Positions 1-7,117 of a DNA stretch of 18,195 nucleotides are shown piece after piece (the stretch's first letter is position 1; each line of letters starts with the position of its first letter). The notes under the pieces were generated by a model that was not told the DNA's origin, searched no databases, and worked only from the letters and a program-made list of their open reading frames with translations. A program made the position numbers and the translations under genes. Source of the DNA: CAZGCA01 sp964524145 (GTDB lineage: Bacteria; Hydrogenedentota; CAZGCA01). The stretch spans positions 1-18,195 of the forward strand of contig CAZGCA010000106.1 in the NCBI GenBank assembly GCA_964524145.1, read 5' to 3'.

Positions 1-45
1 GCTCAACGGGCGCCAGTTGTCCGTGTGCATGCCTAGCTCGATCAT
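1..45 (-). CDS. 5' end of a probable sugar-phosphate isomerase/epimerase-like protein (partial)
   Basis: An ATG at 45 on the minus strand opens a frame that runs off the window edge after 15 codons (MIELGMHTDNWRPLS). A strong ribosome binding site, AGGAGG with a 5-nt spacer, lies just upstream at 51-56, so the start is convincing. The peptide resembles the first beta strand of AP-endonuclease-2-like TIM barrels (sugar-phosphate isomerases/epimerases), which often begin with a hydrophobic strand followed by LGxHTDNWR-like residues. That family call rests on 15 residues and is tentative. Such enzymes commonly accompany sulfatases and glycosidases in carbohydrate-using bacteria, which fits the rest of the window. 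The gene lies downstream of the asparagine-synthetase-like gene on the same strand, 168 bp away. Confidence 0.6.
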   Translation of the reverse strand, partial: MIELGMHTDNWRPLS

Positions 46-213
46 CGTTGCCTCCTCTCGGCGTTGGGTTGGTTAGCCCCTGGGATCATCAGGCAATTGT
101 CGCAAGCGTCCCGGCCGCTCCCACACAGGCTTGGCGGGACAAGGTCAAGTCTAGCAAGTGCCGTTCATGCGATTCAAGGCGGTGTATTGAACGATTTGAG
201 ACTACCGTTGCCA

Positions 214-1746
214 TCATTGCTTATGAAGAGAGGTGGATATTCTTGATGCGAGCGAAGCCGTGGCCCATTGCCACATCAAGAACGAGATGTCCAGATTGAA
301 GCGGGAAGCAATATTACGGGTCTTATGTATGATCCCCTTCCTCCTGAGCGTTCTCTGGACCGTATAGGTGAAGCGCACCATATAGTAGTACGCATAAATG
401 AACAGGCGCCCGATGTGATGTTCTTTTTTCATAAACTGGAAGAACTGCTTCTTCAACACGGGATTCAACGGCCAGGCGCTGGTATTGGCAATATACCTTT
501 TCCGCATGCCAAACAGCTGCCGATCCACACCGGCATCTTCAAGTATTCGCCTTGGGATGGGACGATCATACTCGTTGTTCAAACGCCACGGGGCCATTTC
601 CTCGGAGAAGGATAGATGGTGAATCTCCCTGATATTCCTCGCGAGAATGAACGGTACAGCCAGGTTGATAAACCCGCTCTTCAACCTGATCTCCCTGAGA
701 CTCATCCCCGATAGCGCACTTGCACCACGTATCAGCCGGTCGTCCAGTTCTTTCTCCTTTGTGTCCGTGCCCCAAATGATATCCCCGTGGTGCCCTGTGA
801 AGACCACTGCAACAGAACAGTTGTTTTCGATGTACTGGCACATGGCGTCGAGGCTCAACTCGAACCAGGGAAGCGTCGCAAATTTCGGTTGGCTGGTGGC
901 CAGGAAATACAGCTCATTTTCCGACACCTCCGACCGCTTCTTGTCAAGGGACTTCGGGTCAAGTCCAAGACGTTCTGCAATGGCCGTTCCGTTGTCCTTG
1001 GCACACAGGTCAAGAACGGGCACCTTCAAACCGTTCCCCGTGAAACAGGTTCTCACACCGAGACCCTTTGCGAGGCATGATACGGCGGTCGAGTCGTAAC
1101 CGGTGGATAGGGTTGTTACGGCAGAGAAAGCCGTTTTCCTGGCGCTGCTTTCGTAATTCGCTCGTATCTGCTGTAAAATCCCTGTAAGCACTCGATAATA
1201 CTTGTCATATGAGTCGATCTTGTGGTTTCCGCGAGGTTTCTGTTCAAACCGTATCTGACCGCTGGATAGAACCATATTATGGTAGAACTGTTGATAGAGA
1301 CATTTTATCCGTGGATGTACTACGGCAAACTCCTTTTCGTAGTCCTCGACCCCTCTCTCGAGTATCGACAGACATTCCCTGCGATAATTGTGGTTCGGGT
1401 CCAATTCGGCGCCGGTTGCGGCCAACAGAACCAGCAGGCTGTTGGAAACCAGCAGCCTCCCGTTGTCATCGCAGTAACAGAGCCGGTCAATCGCCGCTGA
1501 TGAAGGAACGAAAAAGACGGCATCATCTTCTATTCTCATGCCGCTCCCAAAAAAGTACTCACTTCGATGGAACTCCCCGGCCTCGAAAACACCATCCCAA
1601 ACCCCTTCAACCAGCCAGTCTTCATTATTGCTTTCCACCGCAGGGCCGTGAGTGACTTCGACAGCGACCCCGTTCCGGTCAACACTAGCCAGCCAGGCGA
1701 GTTTTGGCAGTTCCTCATTGATGTGGCATTGAAGTCGAAGTCCCAT
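214..1746 (-). CDS. asparagine-synthetase-like PP-loop ATPase (amidotransferase-like, no glutaminase Cys)
   Basis: About 510 aa from the ATG at 1746. A GGGGA element sits about 9 nt upstream, and the frame could extend five codons to a TTG at 1761 that has no ribosome binding site. The C-terminal part carries a PP-loop, STGYDS at about residues 214-219, as in the ATP-pyrophosphatase domain of class B asparagine synthetases (usual motif SGG-x-DS; here the first Gly is Thr). The N-terminal 120 residues resemble the remnant of an Ntn glutaminase domain, with a DRL...GRLLVSNS segment. There is no catalytic Cys2: the protein begins MGLRLQC. It probably adenylates a carboxylate and forms an amide, or is a non-canonical ligase. 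Relatives occur in surface-polysaccharide and peptide-modification loci. It is divergent from the sulfatase and has its own promoter at 1968-1996. The substrate is unknown. Confidence 0.75.
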   Translation of the reverse strand: MGLRLQCHINEELPKLAWLASVDRNGVAVEVTHGPAVESNNEDWLVEGVWDGVFEAGEFHRSEYFFGSGMRIEDDAVFFVPSSAAIDRLCYCDDNGRLLVSNSLLVLLAATGAELDPNHNYRRECLSILERGVEDYEKEFAVVHPRIKCLYQQFYHNMVLSSGQIRFEQKPRGNHKIDSYDKYYRVLTGILQQIRANYESSARKTAFSAVTTLSTGYDSTAVSCLAKGLGVRTCFTGNGLKVPVLDLCAKDNGTAIAERLGLDPKSLDKKRSEVSENELYFLATSQPKFATLPWFELSLDAMCQYIENNCSVAVVFTGHHGDIIWGTDTKEKELDDRLIRGASALSGMSLREIRLKSGFINLAVPFILARNIREIHHLSFSEEMAPWRLNNEYDRPIPRRILEDAGVDRQLFGMRKRYIANTSAWPLNPVLKKQFFQFMKKEHHIGRLFIYAYYYMVRFTYTVQRTLRRKGIIHKTRNIASRFNLDISFLMWQWATASLASRISTSLHKQ

Positions 1747-1967
1747 CAGCAGAATCCCCAATAAAGAACGCTGTCTGCTTCGCTCACCATCCGGGACGGA
1801 AATGAGCGTTTACAGGTTCAGGGCTTACGGTTCGTGGTTACCTTTCTATCGTTGACCTTGCTCGCAGGCCGGCCCCCCTGTCAAAACTCCCTGGCAGAGT
1901 GAAGGTGCGAACCGGCACGATTAACCGAGTGAACCGTGCTGCGTCCGCCGCAACCCTGTTTCTCGCT

Positions 1968-1996
1968 ATTATGCACGCAGTGGCGGCGGCTGTCAA
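1968..1996 (-). promoter_or_regulatory. σ70-type promoter of the asparagine-synthetase-like gene
   Basis: On the minus strand TTGACA (1991-1996) is followed after 17 nt by CATAAT (1968-1973), matching 6/6 and 5/6 consensus bases. The start of transcription would be near 1961, leaving a leader of about 215 nt before the ATG at 1746. Confidence 0.6.
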
Positions 1997-2186
1997 CTCG
2001 ATTCGCCACAGGCTTCCTTCGGTACCTCGCATCATTGACGATCCCTGACTTCTAATATAGTCCAATGCGGCAAGCCAGTTGTCGTAAACTTGACCGCGCC
2101 AACCACATCAAATTGTATCCCGAGCATGATGAAACGCAAGAAGTCGTGGCTTGCCCTCTGCGACAGACTTACGCCCGAAATGCTTC

Positions 2187-2214
2187 TTGACTCGATCGCA
2201 GCTTGTGGTACACT
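2187..2214 (+). promoter_or_regulatory. probable σ70-type promoter of the sulfatase gene
   Basis: TTGACT (2187-2192), a 16-nt spacer, then TACACT (2209-2214) preceded by TGG, which gives an extended -10 element. Transcription would start near 2221, about 92 nt before the ATG. Confidence 0.45.
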
Positions 2215-2312
2215 ATTCACTTGAGACAACGGAAGAGCCCATTGGTTGCGGAGATATCGGCTGGCACACTTCTCGGTATCGCGAACTCGCATGAACTTGA
2301 CGGAGGCTTGAG

Positions 2313-3791
2313 ATGCGTATTCTGTACATTGACTTGGATTGTGTTCGAGCGGATCATCTATCGATTAACGGGTATTCTCGTGAGACGACGCCCAATATCG
2401 ACCGGATCGGTCGTGACGGAGTGACGTTCAGGCGGTGTTATTGCGCCAACTCGCCGTGCGTGCCGTCGCGTGCGGCGCTCTTCTCGGGCCGGTTCGGGTT
2501 CAACAACGGGGTTGTCGGCCACCACGGGCTGATGTCCGGGTTCCGCAAGATAGTCGACAGCCACGGGTATAACCCCGACTTCCCCATGCTTCCGCGCCAC
2601 CTGCGCGCAAACGGTATGAAGACTGTTTCGTTCAGCACGTTCCACGAACGTCACAGCGCCTGGTGGTATTGCGACGGTTGGGAGGAGATACACACGTTCT
2701 CGCGCAAACGCGGCAACGAAACGGCTGACGAGGCTTCGGGCCCGTGTATCGACTGGCTCAGCCATTACGGCACGCAGGACAACTGGTTCATGCATTTCCA
2801 CGTCTGGGACCCTCACTGCGACTACCGCGTGCCGCAGGAATGGCTGGACAAGTTCAAGGACGCGCCGGGTCCCGACTGGCCCGACCAGGCAGAGATCGAC
2901 CGCCAGTTTGACGAGATGTACGGCCCGCAGACGGCACGCCATCTGTTTGAGGGGCCTGGCCAACAGGTGCCGAACATGCCGTCCCAAATCAAGACCGTTG
3001 ACGATTTGAAATGGCTTGTCGACGGTTATGACGGTTCTATCGCCTATGCGGACCACCATGTCGGGCTGGTGCTCGAGGAACTTGACAGATTGGGGGTATT
3101 GGACGATACGGTTGTGATCGTCACCGCGGACCACGGCGACTCGTTCGGCGAGCACGGCCAGTACAAGGATCACGGTATCGCCAATGAGCCGGTACACAAC
3201 ATTCCGATGGTTGTCCGCTGGCCCGGGATGAAAGGGCGCGGCGAGATCGACAAGCTCATCTACAACCTCGATCTCTGCCCGACCTTGTGCGAGCTGCTCG
3301 GGTTCGAGACTCCGCCGCGCTGGGACGGGCGATCATTCGCCGCCGGTGTGCACGGAGAAGAGTTCGCGGGGCGGCCGTATCTCGTCATGGACCACGGCAT
3401 CTACACGCTATCCCGCACGGTGCGCACAGCCGACTGGGCGATGATGCGCATGCTCCATCCGGGTACGTACCCGTACACCGACGAGGTGTATCTCTACGAC
3501 ATGGCCGCTGATCCGCACCAGACAACAAACCTGGCCGGGAAGCGGCCCGAGAAAGTGATGGAGCTGGACCACCTGCTGTGCGAGTGGCGACAGGAACAGG
3601 TCACTCGCGGCGGCGGCCCCGACCCGCTCGAAGCAGCGGTGCAACTGGGACCGTTCCATTATCACGCTCCGCGTGCGCGCGTCGAGTGGCTCGAGAGTGA
3701 AGGGCGCGACGACCAGGCACGCGCGCTTAAAAAAAGCATGGACCGCTACCATCCCAGAGACTGGATGTTTATTCCCCGCCCGTGGAGATGA
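2313..3791 (+). CDS. Cys-type sulfatase (S1 family, alkaline-phosphatase superfamily)
   Basis: 492 aa, starting at an ATG with GGAGG six bases upstream (2302-2306). The sulfatase signature CVPSR is at residues 49-53, where Cys49 would be converted to formylglycine. The N-terminal IDLDCVRADHL segment supplies calcium-binding aspartates (Asp9 aligns with the usual metal ligand). TADHGDSFGEHG around residues 271-282 supplies the second metal site (Asp273, His274). WDPHCDY at 166-171 is also typical. The protein would hydrolyse sulfate esters of a sugar or related substrate. No signal peptide precedes the first beta strand, so it appears cytoplasmic, acting on imported small sulfated substrates rather than outside the cell. 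No formylglycine-generating enzyme is in the window. The gene converges with the DUF2207 gene, leaving 32 bp between them. The family call is firm; the substrate is unknown. Confidence 0.93.
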   Translation: MRILYIDLDCVRADHLSINGYSRETTPNIDRIGRDGVTFRRCYCANSPCVPSRAALFSGRFGFNNGVVGHHGLMSGFRKIVDSHGYNPDFPMLPRHLRANGMKTVSFSTFHERHSAWWYCDGWEEIHTFSRKRGNETADEASGPCIDWLSHYGTQDNWFMHFHVWDPHCDYRVPQEWLDKFKDAPGPDWPDQAEIDRQFDEMYGPQTARHLFEGPGQQVPNMPSQIKTVDDLKWLVDGYDGSIAYADHHVGLVLEELDRLGVLDDTVVIVTADHGDSFGEHGQYKDHGIANEPVHNIPMVVRWPGMKGRGEIDKLIYNLDLCPTLCELLGFETPPRWDGRSFAAGVHGEEFAGRPYLVMDHGIYTLSRTVRTADWAMMRMLHPGTYPYTDEVYLYDMAADPHQTTNLAGKRPEKVMELDHLLCEWRQEQVTRGGGPDPLEAAVQLGPFHYHAPRARVEWLESEGRDDQARALKKSMDRYHPRDWMFIPRPWR

Positions 3792-3823
3792 GGGCGCGCG
3801 CCAAGACAAAGGCTGGACAGCAT

Positions 3824-5758
3824 TTACCAGCCGCCGCCGCCACCGCCGCCACCGCCGCCGCCTGAGGATCCTCCGCCGCCACCGCCGGAACTAGAGCCCG
3901 GGGCTGTAGACGACGACGAGACGGCGCTTGCGAACGAGCTGTTCAACGCCGAAGCGAATCCGTCCGCGCCGACAGCCTGCCAGTGGGGGCCGCGATACCA
4001 GCGTGGGGAGTAGTGGTCGTCGTGAGGCAATTTGCCTGCTTCCGTCAGCGCTTCGGAGAACTGTTTGGACCACCCTTTCTCCACGTCGAGCGCGATCGCG
4101 AATGGAAGGTACTGCTCGAAAAGTCTGGATGCCTGTTCGGCATCGCCGCCCATGTTGAAGCTGCCCTCGCCTGTCAATGACATCCGAAACCCCTCGATCT
4201 GGTCGAGCACCTTCCTGCCGAGCCGGGTGGGTGCCTTCAGCAGTTGGTAGAAGACGAGGTTGATCACGCCAAGCGCGACAATAGCGGCAACCAGTCCCGC
4301 GGACGTTGCCATATACAAGAATCCGGCACCAAGAAGTTCCCCGCCAACGAACGGCACTGAGAGCAGCGTTATACCCAGAGCCGGTCCGATCTGCTTTGAC
4401 GAGCCCGCAAAGACGGCCTTCCAGGACACAACGACTTGTCTGAGCAATGCCGCCACGCCCACGGTCCAGCCGGTCAACCAGATGGTCATGAAAAGTGCAG
4501 TCGGGCCGCTCTCAGCCGATAACGATAACGCCGCCGCACCAACGACCACGGCTATAGACAACAAGATCCCGGGCAACAGGTACTTCTTGTTCGTGAGGAA
4601 GTAGACCTTCTCGCAGTTCTTCTGCAAGGCCCTCCTCAAGTTCTGCTGAGCCTTGGACAGCGTTGCGTGATGCTTCTGGTCGATCTCGAATTCCTGGGAT
4701 TGGCCGAGCAGTTTATCGGCGATCTTGGTTTCTTCGGGTGTGAGCACGTTGGGCGGTGCCTGGTCGCGTACGAGATAGTAGGTTCCGTCCTGTTCCTCGA
4801 TTCGCAAGAACCCTTTGCTCGCCATGTTGACAAGCGTGGTGGTGAACGTCTGGTTGTCAAACCCCATCCGCCAGATGAACCGCAGTGCCGCAGGTGAGAA
4901 CCCGCTGGGAGGCGCGTCCTGCGGGAGGATGATACCTTTCTCCGGATCCTTCCCCACCATGCTCCAGACCACGACGTAATAGAAGAACACGCACAGAAGA
5001 CCGACCACGCCCAGAATGCCACCCCGGTTGTCGTTCAGGGTATATGCGACCCGTTCGGCAGCGGTAGGTTCCGGGACTATTCCTTTTGGGAACCCGACGA
5101 CTATCGTGAACCCTTCGGTTGGGAGCAGCATCTTCGTCGTCCTGAAGGAAGCGACCCCCGGTCCTTCAACCGTCGCCTCGTAGGCCCGTCCTTTTGACCC
5201 CTTGGGACCCGTGTATGCCTCGACCGACATATCCGTCCTGCCGACTTCTGCCGGAAGCCGCACCGTGGCAGAGGCGGTGTCGATCGGAAACGCCCAATCG
5301 TTGCCGGTGACGTTCCAATACAGCTCGTCGTGGTTCTTAAAGAACCCGAGCTGACGGTTCGTACGGTAGGTCAGCCCGTAGGTATGTTCACCCGGAGGCA
5401 AGGTGACTTTTTCGCGGCCCATGTAAACGCGCACGCCCTTGGACTGCTTCCTCGTGTGGTAGCCTTCGGTTCTGCCGTCGCGCGTGACCCGCTCGACGTT
5501 GAAGGGAACCACATACTTCTCGCCGTGCCGTCCCTTGTACCGCGTTGGGAAATCGCGGTAGATACCGCGCTTGATCTTGTTGCCAATGCTTCGGACGCGG
5601 ATGGCTTCCCTCACGGTCATCGACCCGTCCGCATGGATGGTAATGTCGCTGTGGAAGCTGAGGATACGCTCGCCGCCTTGTGCGCCGGAATGGTTGTGGA
5701 CAATCAAGAAGGAGAAAGCAACGATGCCAATGACCACCGCACAGGACCGCACGTTCAT
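3824..5758 (-). CDS. DUF2207 domain membrane protein with glycine-rich C-terminus
   Basis: About 644 aa from the ATG at 5758, chosen because GGGAGG lies six bases upstream and a hydrophobic signal segment follows at once. The frame extends 19 codons further but without a ribosome binding site. The exported N-terminal half (about residues 30-235) has the DUF2207 pattern of a beta-rich domain, including a KRGIYRDFPTRY motif near 62-74 and a late YWNVTGNDWAFPI segment. Membrane segments follow near 249-268, 394-414, 420-440 and 463-506, with cytoplasmic stretches between them. The protein ends in a Ser/Gly tail finishing in a run of 11 glycines and Trp, as is common in this family. The function of DUF2207/YciQ-type proteins is not established. 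The gene is last in a minus-strand run but has its own extended -10. Confidence 0.88.
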   Translation of the reverse strand: MNVRSCAVVIGIVAFSFLIVHNHSGAQGGERILSFHSDITIHADGSMTVREAIRVRSIGNKIKRGIYRDFPTRYKGRHGEKYVVPFNVERVTRDGRTEGYHTRKQSKGVRVYMGREKVTLPPGEHTYGLTYRTNRQLGFFKNHDELYWNVTGNDWAFPIDTASATVRLPAEVGRTDMSVEAYTGPKGSKGRAYEATVEGPGVASFRTTKMLLPTEGFTIVVGFPKGIVPEPTAAERVAYTLNDNRGGILGVVGLLCVFFYYVVVWSMVGKDPEKGIILPQDAPPSGFSPAALRFIWRMGFDNQTFTTTLVNMASKGFLRIEEQDGTYYLVRDQAPPNVLTPEETKIADKLLGQSQEFEIDQKHHATLSKAQQNLRRALQKNCEKVYFLTNKKYLLPGILLSIAVVVGAAALSLSAESGPTALFMTIWLTGWTVGVAALLRQVVVSWKAVFAGSSKQIGPALGITLLSVPFVGGELLGAGFLYMATSAGLVAAIVALGVINLVFYQLLKAPTRLGRKVLDQIEGFRMSLTGEGSFNMGGDAEQASRLFEQYLPFAIALDVEKGWSKQFSEALTEAGKLPHDDHYSPRWYRGPHWQAVGADGFASALNSSFASAVSSSSTAPGSSSGGGGGGSSGGGGGGGGGGGW

Positions 5759-5803
5759 GACAACCTCCCGGTTCGAGTTCCAGATTGACCCTATCGTGAA
5801 AAC

Positions 5804-5812
5804 AGTATACCA
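5804..5812 (-). promoter_or_regulatory. extended -10 promoter of the DUF2207 gene
   Basis: The minus strand reads TGG-TATACT, an extended -10 with 5/6 match to TATAAT. No good -35 lies at normal spacing, as is allowed for extended -10 promoters. Transcription would start near 5797, about 40 nt before the ATG at 5758. Confidence 0.45.
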
Positions 5813-5869
5813 CACCTCCCGGTTGGCGACGGGGGCAACGTCACGACGTAGAGAAACAAGAGCCGGCAG

Positions 5870-6595
5870 CTACTTCTCTTGGGCCGCGTCCAACTCCTCC
5901 TGGAATTCCTGGTTGACGAACTGCAGGTACATATCCAGCGGGACAAGTTCGCGGCTGACGGTATTGAGGGTTTCGGCAGACATCGCGCCGTCCTCGACGA
6001 GCTGGCGACCGGCTTCTTTCGCCGCCTCGAAGATATCCTCCACCGGGGCGCCCATCTCCATCATCGGCCTCACTCCCTCTCCATGAGGTCGCAACAGCGC
6101 ACCGGCAAACTCGCGCCCCAGGTTCTTGCACGCCGCCTCCATGTGGACGAGCAGAGGATCGAAGTTGTCCATCTCCCAAAGACCGCAGTTCGAGACCAGG
6201 ACGACCTTGCCGGCTTTGACTCCTTCCTGAAGAGGGTGACGGCAGTGGCCGTCGCGCAGCTCGAGAAACGGCTGCCCGAGCGGGATCATCCGGTCCATCA
6301 CCATCTTCATGGGTCCCGAGACCCCGTCGACGTAGACCGGCGTCGCGATGACCCAGATGTCCGCGTCGCGCAGCTTGGGGCACAACATCTGCATATCGTC
6401 TTTCTGGAAACATGTGCCGGGAGTCTGTATCCAGCAGTGGAACTCGCCCTGGCAGGGGTTGATCTTCAGCTTGTTCGTGTAGAAGAGTTCGACTTCCGCT
6501 CCTGCTTCTTTCATCCCGTCGAGAAACGGGTCCAGTATCAGTGCCGTGTTGCCTTTCTCGAACCTCGGGCTGCTGTTGAGCGCCAGTACTTTCAT
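5870..6595 (-). CDS. NAD(P)H-dependent FMN reductase / iron-sulfur flavoprotein-like oxidoreductase
   Basis: 241 aa from the ATG at 6595. AGAGG precedes this codon, and the following sequence is the first beta strand of a flavodoxin-like fold; the frame extends 11 codons upstream without support. The N-terminus MKVLALNSSPR...GNT is the FMN-phosphate-binding loop of the NADPH-dependent FMN reductase family. Cysteines at 48, 54, 62 and 72, in an NPCxGxFHCW...PGTCxxKDDM context, are the cluster found in flavodoxin-family oxidoreductases related to Isf. Their spacing is looser than the compact Isf [4Fe-4S] motif, so a bound cluster is uncertain. ATPVYVDGVSGPMKMVMDR near 85-103 is the conserved second FMN loop. 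Expected role: a cytoplasmic electron-transfer flavoprotein. It lies 42 bp downstream of the VIT-like gene and is probably co-transcribed with it. Confidence 0.88.
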   Translation of the reverse strand: MKVLALNSSPRFEKGNTALILDPFLDGMKEAGAEVELFYTNKLKINPCQGEFHCWIQTPGTCFQKDDMQMLCPKLRDADIWVIATPVYVDGVSGPMKMVMDRMIPLGQPFLELRDGHCRHPLQEGVKAGKVVLVSNCGLWEMDNFDPLLVHMEAACKNLGREFAGALLRPHGEGVRPMMEMGAPVEDIFEAAKEAGRQLVEDGAMSAETLNTVSRELVPLDMYLQFVNQEFQEELDAAQEK

Positions 6596-6637
6596 AGTCC
6601 TCTTTCTCCCGTTGCGTACGGTTGTCATCCTATGTAC

Positions 6638-7117
6638 CTAGCCAAACACTGACGAAATGATATGGCCGACATAGTGAGTTGCCACAATGACCACAAGCGC
6701 GATACTCAAGTGCTCCGCGACTATCATCCACGGCTTTGCCTGTTGTCCCTTGGCGAGCGCAAAGCTCAGAATTCCGAGCATGGATAGCCCCCAAATCACG
6801 CTGATCACGATCGCCGTCGAGAGTCCGAACAGCAAGACCGGAATGAGAAACGTCAGCGCGAAAACAAACTTCGAAAGGAACGTGGCAATCGTGGATTCCC
6901 ATATTTCCGTCGTTGAATGCTTGTTCTCTGACTCCTCAGAAACGTGAATGCCCAGTGCGTCCGAGAACGCGTCCGCGACCGCTATTGTCAACACGCCGCC
7001 GATAACCGCGAGTTTTGAATGTGTTCCGGAGTGCAGCCCGACCATGAGCCCGAGCGTGGTGATGATGCCCGAAGTCAAGCCGAAACTGATTCCTGTCTTA
7101 ATGGAATGCTTTATCAC
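6638..7117 (-). CDS. VIT1/CCC1-like integral membrane protein
   Basis: 159 aa from a GTG at 7117 whose first base is the last base of the glycosidase's TAG stop. GGAGAGG lies about 10 nt upstream. An ATG at 7141 would add eight residues that overlap the upstream gene. The first two helices read GLTSGIITTLGLMVG and ADAFSDALGIHVSEESE, following the pattern of VIT/CCC1 iron/manganese transporters (a DGxVTT helix, then an A-D-x-x-S-x-A-x-G helix and acidic residues). The first-helix Asp of VIT1 appears replaced by Ser (Ser16), while Asp49 and Asp53 are kept. Five hydrophobic segments are visible. It may move a divalent metal, but with altered ligand residues the substrate is uncertain. Translation is probably coupled to the upstream glycosidase. 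Confidence 0.7.
   Translation of the reverse strand: MIKHSIKTGISFGLTSGIITTLGLMVGLHSGTHSKLAVIGGVLTIAVADAFSDALGIHVSEESENKHSTTEIWESTIATFLSKFVFALTFLIPVLLFGLSTAIVISVIWGLSMLGILSFALAKGQQAKPWMIVAEHLSIALVVIVATHYVGHIISSVFG

Larger units (their letters stand above)
1747..2312. other. divergent intergenic region between the PP-loop gene and the sulfatase
   Basis: This 566-bp spacer holds the promoter of the minus-strand gene (1968-1996) and the likely promoter of the plus-strand sulfatase (2187-2214). A further plus-strand candidate at 2035-2061 (TTGACG, 15-nt spacer, TATAGT) is weaker because of the short spacer. The leader of the minus-strand gene would be about 215 nt, which is long. I found no convincing riboswitch or small gene in it. 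The short frames here lack ribosome binding sites and recognisable sequence. Confidence 0.55.

Noticed and set aside
2358..3197. 279-codon minus-strand frame inside the sulfatase gene
   Set aside because: It is antisense to a clear sulfatase, with no ribosome binding site and no motif.
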